This document shows positions 21,372 to 32,587 of a DNA stretch of 64,000 nucleotides, one piece after another. Positions within the stretch are counted from its first letter, which is position 1. The number at the start of each line of letters is the position of its first letter. This DNA comes from Nemophila menziesii. Lineage: Eukaryota > Streptophyta > Magnoliopsida > Boraginales > Hydrophyllaceae. The position numbers were made by a program, and so were the translations under genes. The stretch is from assembly GCA_029959085.1 (NCBI GenBank), contig JARWIR010000010.1, positions 7,151,001 to 7,215,000 of the forward strand, written 5' to 3'. The notes beneath the pieces were generated by a model. That model had not been told where the DNA came from. It did no database searches and was given only the letters and a program-made list of their open reading frames with translations.

Positions 21372-24300
21372 TTGAAATATATGGCCTTTGATCCGAATTA
21401 TATACCCCAAGACCTGCGCCAATTGAATATTGTTAGAACTGTTACAGACGAGGCCCACATTACGCCTGGTATTACCTCAGGGCGGCCCAGTGAGGCCCAT
21501 ATTAGTAGCCCCGGTTCAGTTTCAATGGTTTATTACCCAGCTATGGCGTCGGAATCTGTATCTAGGGTTGCAGGGTGGGTCCCACACGCCGTACCACCTG
21601 GATTTACTCCTTCCCCAAGTTCTGGGACACGTATTACTCACACATCTCATCAAGCTAGTGATGAAGGTGGTTCAACAATGAAGGTGAAGTTTATGTGTAG
21701 TTTTGGCGGGAAAATCTTACCAAGACCAAGCGATGGAGCTTTAAGATACGTTGGAGGACAAACTAAGATCATAAGTATTAAAAGAAATGCAAGTTTTAAT
21801 GAATTTATTCGTAAAATGATTGAACTTTACGGAGAAAGTGTAGTAATTAAATATCAATTACCAGATGAAGATCTAGATGCTTTAGTATCAGTTTCTTGTC
21901 CAGATGATCTTGAAAATATGATGGATGAGTATGATAAATTAATCGAACGTTTCTCAGATGGATCTGCAAAATTACGATTATTCCTATTTTCTCCTTCTGA
22001 AGCAGATTTAGCTAGTGTAATTCAATTATCAGATATGCAAAATAGTGGTCAAAAGTATTTCGAAGCTGTTAATGGTATTTTCGATGGTTTGGGTAGTAAT
22101 AACACTAACACTAATACTAATACTAATACTAACACTGCTAGTGATGTCAGCGTGGGTCATGGTGATGTCACCGGATTTAACGGATTTTCTTCACCTACAA
22201 AGATACCTGAAGTTCATAATATTGTAGATCAAAATCCAACGATTCAGAAAGAGACACCTGTCATTATGCAAGCGTTTGTGGACCCTATAACACCCCAAGG
22301 GTACCCTATACAAGTTTTGAAGACACCTCAGCAGCAATTTATACCTGCATTACATCATGTTAGTATGAATAATAATATGGTACCTGCTTATATTCAGCCA
22401 CAAAGATTTATTCATGTTCCGAATATTCCGATAAATCAAGCGTATAGTTCTTATCAAGCTCAAGCTCCTCGAGGTGTTGGTTATCAATGGAGTCCGGTCC
22501 CACATAAAGAGCAGGTAAATTGGAATTTACCTAATCAAAACCAACAAGTATTATTACCTTCTGAGAAAAATATGTTTTTTGAGGATTGTAATATGTGTCA
22601 GAAAGCTTTACCTCATGCTCATTCTGATACTTTAGCACAAGATTTTAAAGAAGGTTCTGGAAGTAACTTATTAGTTCATCATAGTCTTCAATTAGGTGAA
22701 CAAGGTGTCCCTAAGAAAGTTGAAAAAATGAAGGATCCAATTGCAATTTCTCAAAACATTGAGGGACCTGTGCAACCTGTTTTGGTTCAACCTATGCCGC
22801 CTTTGAATACTTTACATGAATCACCAAGAGAATATTCCGATAATATTCCTTTACCCAATCTTGAGAATAATTTAATTCCTGATGAGTTTTCTTTAACTGA
22901 AAAAGCTCAGATTAGTGATAAAAAGGACAATGATTTGTTTCAGTCAAAGGTTGTTATTTCAGACAAGAATTTAGAAGCAAAAGATGGATTAAACTCACTG
23001 TTTAGTAATCAAGATCCTTGGAATAATCATCACGAAACTCATTTTCCACCTCCTAAACCGAAACTAATCCTAACAAAAAAAGAATCAGACGATACGAAAG
23101 TGACACCTGGCGAATTTTTAACCGAGCATCGTGTTAATCAAAACCCTGGAAATTTAAACACAGAGTTAAATTCAAATTCAGAGGTTACAAAATCGAGTAA
23201 AGGTTGGTAATTTTTTCTTTCGTAAGTTTTGACTTCTATTTACGGTTTTTTTTTTTTTCATTTATTTTTTAGGCTCGGCTGAGGAATTGATTAAACAAGA
23301 ACTTCAAGCTGTAGCTGAAGGTGTAGCTGCTTCAGTTATTGGGAAATGTGGGTCCCACGAAAAAAACATTGATGTTCAGAAAACTGACGTGGAAATTGAA
23401 CATAAAGAGGTATTAAATCTCTTCTTTTCTTGTATGAGTATCGAGGGTTAATCTGCAATAATTATGTTTTTCAGGACCCCAAGTCTAATTTACAAGAGAA
23501 GATAAACTTTGGGTTTCCTTTATCAGAAGGAATTGGTCGCTTACAGGTTAGATATTAAAGAAAATTTACTTTTTAGTCCTCGAATTTCTAAAGTTACTCG
23601 AATAGTCCTCGAACTTCATTTTTATTCCCCCTGTCAGATTTTGCCCCGTGGCAAAGACCAAATTGGTAAAAGTAGGATAGTTCAGGGACCATTTTGGGAA
23701 ATTGTAAAACTTTGAGGACTAATTATGTAACAAAAATACGACTAAGCAGTAAAAATGGATGGAATTTGATGCGGGGACTAAAAACAAAGTTTTGGGGGAC
23801 CAAAAAGAAAATTTCCTCTTCTTTGCAAATTCAATGCATATTAAAGAAAATTTCCTCTTCTTTACAGGTTAGATATAGAGCAAATTTTCCTTTTTAGTCC
23901 TTGAACTTCTAAAGTTTCCAAAATAGTCCCCGAACTTCATCTTTGTTCCCCCCTTGTCAGATTTTGCCACGTGGCAAAGACGCTCGCGGACCAATTTGGT
24001 AAAAGTAGGATAGTCCAGGGACCATTTTGGGAAATTTTAAAACTTTAAAGACTATTTATGTAACAAAAATACGACTTAACGGTAAAAATGGATGGAATTT
24101 GATGCGGGGACTAAAAACAAAGTTTTGGGGGACCAATGCATGATATTTTTACTGTAAAAAAACTTACATTTGATTTATTAATAAACAGATAATTAAAAAT
24201 AGTGACCTTGAAGAGTTACGAGAATTAGGTTCAGGAACATATGGTACAGTATATCATGGTAAATGGAGAGGATCAGATGTAGCTATAAAACGAATAAATG

Positions 24301-25699
24301 ATCGATGTTTTGCTGGAAAACCTTCAGAAGAAGATCGTATGGTTAGTAAACTTTAACTCTAGTTAACTCTAGTTAACCACGTATGGTTAATTAATTAATT
24401 TATAATAATAAATATATTTTACTAGAGAGAAGATTTTTGGAATGAAGCAATTAAGCTTGCGGATTTACACCATCCAAATGTAGTGGCTTTTTACGGTGTT
24501 GTCCTTGATGGTCAAGGAGGGTCTATTGCAACTGTTACTGAATATATGGTTAATGGTTCGTTAAGGACTGCTTTGCAAAAAAGTGAAAGGTATTATAATT
24601 AGTTAATAACAATAAAAGGACTAGACTTTAAAAATTTACTTGTTTTTAGGAATTTGGATAAGCGTAAGAAACTATTGATTGCTATGGATGTAGCGTTTGG
24701 AATGGAGTATTTACATGGAAAAAATATAGTTCATTTTGACTTAAAAAGTGATAATTTATTGGTTAATTTACGGGACCCACACCGTCCAATTTGCAAGGTT
24801 TGTGATTATTATGTAATATTATAATGAGTAAATTCCATTTTTAGGCCAAAAATGTTTTCGTAAGTATCATTTTTAGGCTGGACGTATTTAAATGTGGCCA
24901 TTGGATTAATCGTTCATAGATTTTAAGGGCAATTTGGACATTTCAAATAGAGTTTCTAATGTATGATGTGGACAAATAAAGATATAGTTTATTTGAAATG
25001 CCCAAATTGCCGTATGAAATATCTCACGAAATTAGTGAAACGGACTAAAAATGGTACTTTTGAAACGTTTGGTCTAAAAATGAAATTTGCTCTATTATAA
25101 TAAGTAGGTGGTAAATTTATTAGAGTATAACTTATTTGTTTTTACTAGGTTGGTGATTTAGGGCTTTCGAAGGTGAAATGTCAAACACTTATCTCAGGTG
25201 GTGTACGAGGTACACTTCCTTGGATGGCTCCTGAGCTTCTTAACGGAAGTAGTAGCCGTGTTTCCGAGAAGGTATAGGGGTATTTTCGTCACTTTTTTTT
25301 TAAAATTATAGCAACCTTCATATAAAAGACACTAAGAATTATTTCAAAACTTAACAGGTAGATGTATATTCATTCGGGATAGTAATGTGGGAAATTCTAA
25401 CTGGCGAAGAGCCTTACGCGGATTTACATTACGGTGCTATAATCGGTAATTTTATTTTTAATTTTTAATTTTTTCTTTTAAATATTTTGGAAAAAATTGG
25501 GCTGATTGTAATCACTTTAGGTGGGATTGTGAGTAATACATTGCGACCTCCTATACCGGATTCGTGTGATCCGGAATGGAGAGCGCTTATGGAGAGGTGT
25601 TGGTCGTCGGAGCCAATGGAAAGACAATGTTTTACGGAGATTGCTAATGAATTACGAGCTATGGCTTCTAAAGTTTCTGTTAAAGGAAGTATAATTTAG
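21372..25699 (+). CDS. PB1 domain Raf-like protein kinase (MAPKKK, B4-type)
   Basis: Nine exons give an open frame of 964 codons: 21372-23202, 23273-23409, 23475-23546, 24189-24341, 24426-24589, 24650-24797, 25149-25271, 25358-25445, 25521-25699; all introns are GT-AG. Residues about 100-203 form a PB1 domain ([19 protein letters not shown] start, [18 protein letters not shown] acidic loop). A long disordered Asn/Gln/Pro-rich linker follows. The kinase domain spans about 687-955: GSGTYGTV loop, VAIK lysine near 714, HFDLKSDN catalytic loop, GDLGLSK in place of DFG, MAPELL and [12 protein letters not shown] and DLG are usual in plant Raf-like subgroup B4. Members of this group act upstream of SnRK2 kinases in osmotic-stress signalling; the same role here is inference. 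It is somewhat shorter than many B4 proteins. Introns 3 and 6 carry MITE-type insertions. Confidence 0.93.
22101..22137 (+). repeat. Coding microsatellite (AACACT/AATACT)n
   Basis: Six-base repeats in exon 1 of the kinase encode an Asn-Thr run between the PB1 domain and the linker. Being a multiple of three, length changes would keep the reading frame. Confidence 0.85.
23547..24140 (+). repeat. Tandemly duplicated MITE-like segment in kinase intron 3
   Basis: Two units start CAGGTTAGATAT (near 23544 and 23865, period about 321) and share TTTTTAGTCCTYGAA, TTTTGCCMCGTGGCAAAGAC and GATGCGGGGACTAAAAACAA. Each unit has inverted ends of the TTTTTAGTCC...GGGGACTAAAAA type. The second unit includes a duplicate of the exon 3 donor (TTACAG|GTTAGATAT), i.e. 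a potential alternative splice site. Confidence 0.75.
24826..25092. mobile_element. MULE-type MITE in kinase intron 6
   Basis: 267 bp with long inverted ends (GAGTAAATTCCATTTTTAGG against GAGCAAATTTCATTTTTAGA on the other strand) and a perfect 9-bp target duplication, TATTATAAT, at 24817-24825 and 25093-25101. The same insertion with the same duplication is present in the duplicated copy at 33226-33508, so it predates the duplication. Confidence 0.92.
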
Positions 25700-26287
25700 A
25701 TGTTTGATCTTTAGTCGGAACTTTTTTTGATTAGTCTAGTGTTTTGTATTTAATATAATTATTTGGGATTCTAGTGAAGTAGTATGGTTTTATTAGTTTT
25801 TTTTTTTTGTTAAGAAGATAAAGCGTGGATTATATGATTAACGTACACGTACACGTACACGATCTAATGTTCTTTTTAATAGTTAATACCATTTGATTTA
25901 GAATAATACTCTTTACAAATCTGATGTGTTAGGTGGGTTGTTAGTTGTGGTTTTGATGGATTATATAGTTGAATATGTGTCAAAACAAGATTTCGAGGCT
26001 AATTACAGTGATGGAGTTGCTAAATAAGGATATTATTCAGAATATCGTTTTAGTACTTTTAAGATGTAATTTTCTTGCAATTGATGAATGTTAAGAAAGA
26101 AATTCTGTTATAAGATGAATGAAAATCTAATCTGATTGCCGGACTTGGATTAGGTGGGAAGTGTTGTTTTAGTAATAGGATCATTTAAGACCTCTATACC
26201 AGCTTAATTATTGGGTTTTTGAGTTTTTGAGTTTTTGAGTTTGGTCTTTCGAAAGTGAGAGTTCAACTTGGAGCTTAACAATGTGAT
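25700..26287 (+). other. 3' flank of the kinase gene
   Basis: Contains the presumed 3' UTR and a short CGTACA(CGTACA)n run at 25841-25861. No further gene. A near-identical version follows the pseudogene copy at 34117-34670. The last eight bases (AGTATGGA from 26288) are the hAT target site. Confidence 0.6.
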
Positions 26288-26295
26288 AGTATGGA

Positions 26296-27629
26296 CAGGG
26301 CCGGTCCTGGTAATTTGGTGGCCCTGGGCGAAATTTAAAATTGGGCCATAAGACGACTAATTTAGAAAAAGTTTTAAGGTGCAAAAATTTTCAAAAAAAT
26401 CGACACTTCTAATTTATTTAATACATATTTCCATAATAAATTTTTGATTTGAGCAAAATGACAACACATAAATTAATCTTTTCATTTATTACGTGAATAA
26501 CATTCAAATATAAAAAAAATCTTAGTATATGACATATTCATAGTGCACCTCGGGGCAATGTTGATCGTAACTCTCATACCCTTTATTTTTATTAGAGTCC
26601 GATCCAGTATTTTCAAGGCACCGCCCCAGAAAAAAATTAAGCTAATATCTAGATCATATGGGTTTGAGGAGGGCGAAACTCTATTTTTTGTATGTTTTTT
26701 GCTAAAATGTTCAGGTAAAATTTGTATTGCGTCCCAAGACTGGGGTGCCAGGCGCCAGCACCCCCTAGATCTGCCACTGCTCCTAATCCAATCAAGATTT
26801 GACCCTTATAATAGTAAAATAAAAATAAAACTTAAACTAATAATAAAAATCACAATATGATAACCTTATCTCGGTGAACAATGAAAATATAAGCTTAAAA
26901 TGATATGAATTGCGTATGTTTAGGCAGATTCTAATGCAGTTAGCATATATAATGAAATATTAAATATTTTAACTATTATCAAAATAAAACTTATATAACG
27001 GATGCACAAATGTAATATTTTTTAACTAATAATTCTTATTCTATTGAGATCTTTTTAATTCATACTTATTGTAATTAATATAATTAAACAATAAAAATAT
27101 TTTATTTCTTGAAATGGCAAAAAGAATAAGAGCAGCTAGATTTTTAAATGGCAAATAAAAATTTAAATGCTGAGTAAAATTATTTTTTTATATATTTAGA
27201 TTAAAATATATATAAAAAATGATTCAAAAATATTATATAATTTTTTTATAAAATCATACACAAAAATATTAGATTAAAATGTAATTTTTTAAACAAAACA
27301 TAAAACTAAAAAAAATTGTAAAATAAATAGATTAAATTGTTATTTTTTAATTGTAAACAAATAAATAACTAATTATTTAAAAATTTAAATTAATATTGCT
27401 CTTTTAAAATAGTAATAGCTTGTTAGGGGATTCGAAACTAGGTCACACACAAGGAAAAATGACAACTTACTAGTGAGGCTGGTACCAAACTTTGCTTTAA
27501 GACATAATTTATTCGTACATATAGCAACGACGTACATATACATATATATAAATATAGCAAACTTGGGCCCCCTTTTTAGCTCGGGCCCTGGGCGGTCGCC
27601 CGGTCCGCCCATACCCTGGGCCGGGCCTG
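26296..27629. mobile_element. Non-autonomous hAT-like element with empty-site evidence
   Basis: The 1334-bp element starts CAGGGCCGGTCCTGG and ends CCGGGCCTG (reverse complement CAGGCCCGG). It is flanked by a perfect 8-bp duplication AGTATGGA (26288-26295 and 27630-27637). The paralogous block at about 34674-34684 has the uninterrupted target (AATATGGATGGCC), which independently confirms both ends. Near 26768-26779 there is GATCTGCCACTG, the reverse of a CAGTGGCAGATC end like that of the 14424 element, so a second hAT remnant may be nested inside. No transposase is visible; the ORF at 26543 is not credible. Confidence 0.93.
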
Positions 27630-27675
27630 AGTATGGATGACCTTGAGCAAGTGAAAGGGTCGATTGCTCATAGAG

Positions 27676-28000
27676 CAAGCTAACTTTCATACTATCTTCT
27701 TTTCTTTTCTGTTATTTATTTTTTGTCTTTTAATTTATTAATTTAGTTTTATTATTTAAAAACCAAATAAAAATCTATCTTTCTTTCTTTACCCTTGCGT
27801 ATTATTATTCTAGCTTAATTATTTGCACTTGATAATTTGCATAAGTTCTCTCTAACTTCCGTAGTCTCTGAGGAACGAATCTTCTTATCATTAAAACTTG
27901 CATACGTCCTGTAATACTTGCAGAACCGTGTTAGTGTAGGGTGTTTATTTGTATCTAAATTATATCGTCTTTTTATCACACCCTAGGCCACACCACTGAC
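27676..28000 (+). repeat. 3' part of an Athila-like LTR in plus orientation
   Basis: The end (AACTTGCATACGTCCTGTAA, ACTTGCAGAACCGTG, TTTTATCACACCCTAGGCCACACCA) matches the end of the LTR at 62561-63503 and the reversed starts of the minus-strand LTRs. It fills a gap in the duplicated block and is absent from the other copy. The start is not well defined. Confidence 0.6.
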
Positions 28001-28275
28001 TTATTAAGGTAGTTGATATTGCATAACAATTATTAGGTAGCTTCTAAGAAATATTAAATGACACCATCTTTATTGAAGATTAGAGAGTAGTTTTCTATCT
28101 AGAAAATTTTCTCGTGTTACAGCAAAACATTACTTGGTTATTTATCTTTTTTATTTCTTTCTTTCTTTACGATTAGTTAATGAAAGAGTTACAAATCCTC
28201 ATAATTCTAACATGAACCCATCCTGATAGAGTTACCCTTTTCTCTTTTTAAATTAAAGAGAATTACTGAAATACC

Positions 28276-28282
28276 ATATATA
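28276..28282 (+). promoter_or_regulatory. Possible TATA box of the 28538 gene
   Basis: ATATATA lies about 260 bp upstream of the chosen ATG. Between them is a leader with a probable 5' UTR intron (donor after TTTTGAG near 28452, acceptor TTTATGCAG ending 28519-28520). Confidence 0.3.
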
Positions 28283-28537
28283 CAATCCATCATAAACCCT
28301 ACTCGCTCCTCATACCTTTCCAACAAAATTGTTGTACACTCCGCCGTAGGAAGCTGGTGCCTCCGCCTCTCATCTTTCCTTTCCAGCCCTCTTTTCCGTC
28401 GACCTTATCGTCATTTAATCGAACAAGTGATATCTATTTTTCAACTTTTGAGGTTAGTCACACGAATTTTTCCTTATTTAAATACCTAAATAGGGAACTA
28501 ATTGATTGATTGTTTATGCAGAAGAGAAGAGGAGCAA

Positions 28538-29714
28538 ATGGGAGATAACATGCTAACTGTGGATGAGTGGTTAGAGTGGTTAGAGTCTGAGAAGGATGAG
28601 AAAATTTGGAACATAAATAGTATACAAAAATGCGATGGATTTAGTGACAAAATGAAAAAAATGCTTACATCTCTTTGTAAGCCGCTTTTTCACTTGTTCA
28701 AAGAATCCAAATGTCATGGGAAGTTAAGCACAGAGTGTCGATTCAACAAGTCCAATTCAAAGTTTTTCATTGGCGATACATTTACCCAGTTCACTAAAGG
28801 TATATATCTTGCACTATACGTGTCACTATATTAGGCAAATAATTTTAAATAATTAATTTTCTTATAGATACCGAGTCTGAATTTATGGAAGCTCAACGAA
28901 GTGATATTAAGTTTGTGAAAGAAGTTGTTCTAAAATTGATAACCAAATACCCTGCACCTGAACATAATGCTGAAACAACTCTTAACCTTACTATCATTCA
29001 CCTTTTCTTAAGCATGTGCGATGAAGCTATTGATAGTCAAAAGTTGCACACAGCAAGGTAATTAATTAATTGCACTATAAGTCCCTGTTTCAAATTAAAT
29101 AGGTAATGTTGTTTTTAGGTACTTTGGTATATTTGCGTTAATGAATCCGCTATTTTTGGATGATTGTGCGAATCTTTGGTTTGCTATGAAAGGTTATACC
29201 CTTAGAAAGTCGATGAAACAAGAATTTGATGAGGAGTTGGAAAAGTTGTGTACAAGTCGAGGTTATAATGGTAAATTCAATAAATATATGGAGGAGGTTG
29301 AAAAGTATAAAGAAAAGGTTTCACCACTTTATGAAGTATCAAAGTTACCTGATGAGTTTACAGGAATAGTGATTACAGATTGGGTATTTCTCGGGCAAAT
29401 ATTGGAACTTTATGTGAAGGACAGATTTGATGGTCCTGCTATTTCTAAGTCATCTAGAATGGAAACAGATATGAAAAAGCATAAAAGATGTTGGTTAGTA
29501 CTTGGTGAAGGATTTGCTGCTTTATGGTATTTTATGGCCCTTCTTTGCTCTACTGAAAATGGATATTCCTGGTATATCAATATAACTTTTTTTATTTTTT
29601 TACTATTTTTATTCTTCTCAATCTATTGTTATGTTTTATGTTAGGTGTCCTTATTATAATCTTGAAACCTATCTTGAAAGTATGGTCTACGAGGCTCCAT
29701 ATATTTGGGAGTGA
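28538..29714 (+). CDS. Uncharacterised four-exon protein
   Basis: Exons 28538-28799, 28868-29057, 29119-29571 and 29645-29714 join through GT-AG introns in consistent phases to 324 codons ending in TGA. I chose ATG 28538 (MGDNMLTVDEWLEWLESEKD) because the open frame upstream crosses a good acceptor, implying a 5' UTR intron. I do not recognise a family. The protein is acidic and helix-rich. The middle has FVKEVVLKLITKYPAPEHNA and an all-helical stretch around NPLFLDDCANLWFAMKGYTL; the end is aromatic (EAPYIWE). There is no signal peptide; one hydrophobic patch near residues 275-290 is too short for a clear membrane anchor. Clean splicing argues for a real gene. It lies between the kinase and its truncated duplicate. 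Confidence 0.65.
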
Positions 29715-30029
29715 GGTGAGAAAAAACGTGATTTAATTATATATTTTTTGGACATCCATATATATTAATTTGTTTATTTCTTGTGACATGTCAGGTACAA
29801 GGTTGATTGGTTATTGATGTAGCTTTAATGTGTTATTTGAGTAAAATATTCAAACAATGTGTAGATCTAATGTTTTTATGATGAATACGTGGGGTTTAGG
29901 CATTACTTCTTTTGCATAGTAGCCTTTTCTGTGATTGATTTGTTTCCCCCCAATCCCTCATATCTTCCTTCTTCCCCTTCTCATTTAAATCTTTAACAAT
30001 TCCCCTGTTCTCATACCTTTGATCTCTTC

Positions 30030-30895
30030 CTATGTAAATTCCCCTGTCCACACTACCCCTTCTCGAATCCAACTGAATTGTTCCCCAAAACCTGCAATAC
30101 CACCAACTATTCTCTTACGAACTCCAAAAATTGGCTTGTTGGGTAGGAATTTAGCAACATTCTCTAACACTTCAGTTCGTCTTCCTTCTAAGATTAAAGT
30201 CTTTTGTGTCCTGATAACTTGCACGATACATTCTCCATATTTGTGTCCTTTGCATCCACAGTTGAAATATAGTGACCATGCATTTTCATATTGGAATGTG
30301 ACCCACGCTATTCCATCCTCTTGCAAAATGTAGACCCCATGGTGGAGGGGTTGATCTACATCAAACTTGACCTTAAATCTTAGGATTTTTACATCTTCAA
30401 GCACAACCTCCGGGTAATTAATAGTCTCAACATCAATAAAACACGATTCCAAAGCAAGTATGGTATTGATATTGTTCTGAACAAATGCTAACCCCTTGGC
30501 TTGTATCCAAATAGAACAATAGAAATCTTACACTTTAGGGTCCTGCAGAAGTTGTGTCCATCCAATAACGCTAGCGTGCATTTTTAGTATGACGTCAGGT
30601 CTAAGTTCCAAGACCCTACTATACTCCTTATCCTCCTGGACATCTAGTTTAAACATATTTCTCTTTACTTTTGTTAACCTGAATGCCCTTTGGACTCCCC
30701 ATTTCTTTGCAATGCGTTTCCTGAAACCAACTGCAAACATTTTTGCATCTCCAAAAACCCTGAGCATAAAGATAATTTCATCCCATAGTTTGTCAATACT
30801 CTGGTCTTAGTCCTGATGTGGATCCCCCCGAACTTTGAACATTATTCCCATCATATGGAATCAAGGGAAATTCGTCTCTATCCCTCGTCGCCATA
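30030..30895 (-). pseudogene. LINE (L1-type) ORF1 fragment
   Basis: Starting at an ATG near 30893 the minus strand encodes, across at least two frame breaks and a stop, a DUF4283-like domain (KKWGVQRAFRLTKVKRNMF, RVLELRPDVILK) followed by a zinc-knuckle segment, WVTFQYENAWSLYFNCGCKG then HKYGEC (C-x2-C-x4-H-x4-C pattern). This is the usual layout of ORF1 in plant L1-type LINEs, which bind their own RNA. No endonuclease or RT follows, so only the 5' part of the element survives. Confidence 0.75.
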
Positions 30896-30899
30896 TTTA

Positions 30900-31349
30900 A
30901 CGGAGTGACAACTCTCTCAACGAGCAAGAGACAAGATGTGAGGTGTGGTTTTTGAAAGAATGTTTTATTAAAGATTGAGAAGTACCCCTGCTATTAGTTT
31001 GTTAAAGGATTTAGATCCTGAGAAAGACCTTCATAAAACTTAAAAAAGCCTCAAGAAATGAGTGAAGAACGCTAATTTGAGTAATATCTATAATAGAGAA
31101 TATAATATCTGAATACAGTTTTTATTCTTTTTAACCTCAACGAAAAATAAGATGGAAAAGGTGTGATTTTGAAGATCCTTTACACAGAATCTCAAAAATA
31201 AAATGTATAAGACAATATTTAGACGGCACGCATGGAGCCCAACAACTCTGGAATTTAAAATGGAGAAGAGTTTTAGTTGGATTCAAATACAAGCATGACA
31301 ATATATATATCCTATATATATTAGGTAACTAATTCTAATCTTAACATTC
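30900..31349. other. Intergenic, promoter side of the F-box gene
   Basis: AT-rich with no ORF or repeat recognised. It may include the 5' leader of the LINE fragment (30900-31000, minus strand) and the F-box promoter. Confidence 0.4.
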
Positions 31350-31357
31350 TATATATA
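31350..31357 (+). promoter_or_regulatory. TATA box of the F-box gene
   Basis: TATATATA 91 bp upstream of the start codon, followed by a short A-rich leader; a normal plant arrangement. Confidence 0.5.
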
Positions 31358-31447
31358 CCTTTAGCTAGGTTAACAATCAATCCCTCAACAATATCCTATA
31401 TTTTATTACTTTCACCTCAATAATAACAAGAAAAATCTCCTAAAAAA

Positions 31448-32587
31448 ATGGAGTTTCGGTTGTATGGATATGATATTGTTCCTCAAAACAAAGCAAAGAC
31501 ATACACAAAGTTAGAGTTCTTGGGAAAGCCGGATGTTCCTGAGGATTTGGTTCGTGATGTAATTTCCAGGTTACCTGCAAAAACTCTCCTACGTTTCAGG
31601 TGCGTATCAAAGTTATGGTGTTCTTTGATCGAAAGTAGATATTTTACCAAGATGAATTTAAATCATATAATGCGAGATATTACGAATTCCAAGATTATTG
31701 TATGTAGTTTTTCTCAACAAAACCCTAGTCTTTATACTATAAACTTTAGTAGCAGAAGTTCAGAAATTGTTGTGGAAAAGCTTAATTATCTTCCTAATTT
31801 ACCATATATAACGGATAGCGAAAGGCGCATGCCTGCAATATCAGTTAAGGGTTCAGTTAATGGTGTGCTTTGCCTGCTTTATGGAAACCATAAGATTGGT
31901 ATATGGAATCCATTATCCCAGAGCTTTCATGAGATATCGCGTCCTTTAATTCCTGACATGAATTATAATTCTGCTTATGAAATTTATTCAAGAAGTACAT
32001 ATGGTTTCGGGTATGAAAAAATCACCGATGACTACAAGGTTGTGGTGTTTCTAAATGTTTATAGTTATGATTTAGACACAATCACAGGTTATCATGGTTG
32101 GATTTATAGCTTAAAATTAAAAAAATGGAAGAAAATCGACAATTTGTTGTATGAAAACTTGGGTTTTGGCAATGGAGTTTTTTATAGAGGCGCTCTCCAT
32201 TGGATGACACTCAACAAATCAATTCTATCCTTTGATCTTGTCGATGAGAAATTTTATTTTGTTCCTCAACCACCACTTGATCATTGTCCTCCTCCTCCTT
32301 ATGATGTACGGAATGTTTCAGTTCTTGGTGATAGTCTCTCCTTAACATGCAAAGCAAACAAGAGTACTCCTTATATATGGGTAATGAAAAATTATGGAAT
32401 TGAGGATTCTTGGATTAAGATCAATTTCGAGACCGATGTTTTACAAACCTTTGGTAAATTTCGGGCTAATTTAAAGCCTTTAGGGTATTTAAAAAGAAAC
32501 AACAGACAAGTACTGATTTATGGAAACTACATGCGTGCGATCTTCTTATATGACCTCAAGAATCACACACTCAGAGTGTATTTTTAA
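31448..32587 (+). CDS. F-box protein with F-box-associated (FBA) domain
   Basis: One exon, 379 codons. Residues 30-68 form the F-box (VPEDLVRDVISRLPAKTLLR, then FRCVSKLWCSLIESRYF). From about 135 the FBA-type interaction domain follows: GSVNGVLCL, IGIWNPLSQSFHEI, TYGFGYEKITDDYKVV, GALHWM. Such proteins bind SKP1 through the F-box and select substrates for SCF ubiquitin ligases; the target is unknown. The length and lack of introns are typical of this large, fast-evolving plant family. The frame is intact with no sign of decay. It sits between the unknown gene and the kinase pseudogene. Confidence 0.93.
   Translation: MEFRLYGYDIVPQNKAKTYTKLEFLGKPDVPEDLVRDVISRLPAKTLLRFRCVSKLWCSLIESRYFTKMNLNHIMRDITNSKIIVCSFSQQNPSLYTINFSSRSSEIVVEKLNYLPNLPYITDSERRMPAISVKGSVNGVLCLLYGNHKIGIWNPLSQSFHEISRPLIPDMNYNSAYEIYSRSTYGFGYEKITDDYKVVVFLNVYSYDLDTITGYHGWIYSLKLKKWKKIDNLLYENLGFGNGVFYRGALHWMTLNKSILSFDLVDEKFYFVPQPPLDHCPPPPYDVRNVSVLGDSLSLTCKANKSTPYIWVMKNYGIEDSWIKINFETDVLQTFGKFRANLKPLGYLKRNNRQVLIYGNYMRAIFLYDLKNHTLRVYF

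Larger units (their letters stand above)
24487..28230 (+). repeat. Source block of a local segmental duplication
   Basis: From mid exon 5 of the kinase to about 28230 the sequence is repeated at 32870-35827 with high similarity. The source copy contains a hAT insertion (26296-27629) absent from the other copy. Between the GATTGCTCATAGAG anchor (27662-27675) and CTGACTTATTAAGG (from 28001) the two copies hold unrelated sequences. Confidence 0.88.

Noticed and set aside
26543..26860. 105-codon ORF
   Set aside because: Lies inside the non-autonomous hAT element, has no transposase motif and is probably chance.
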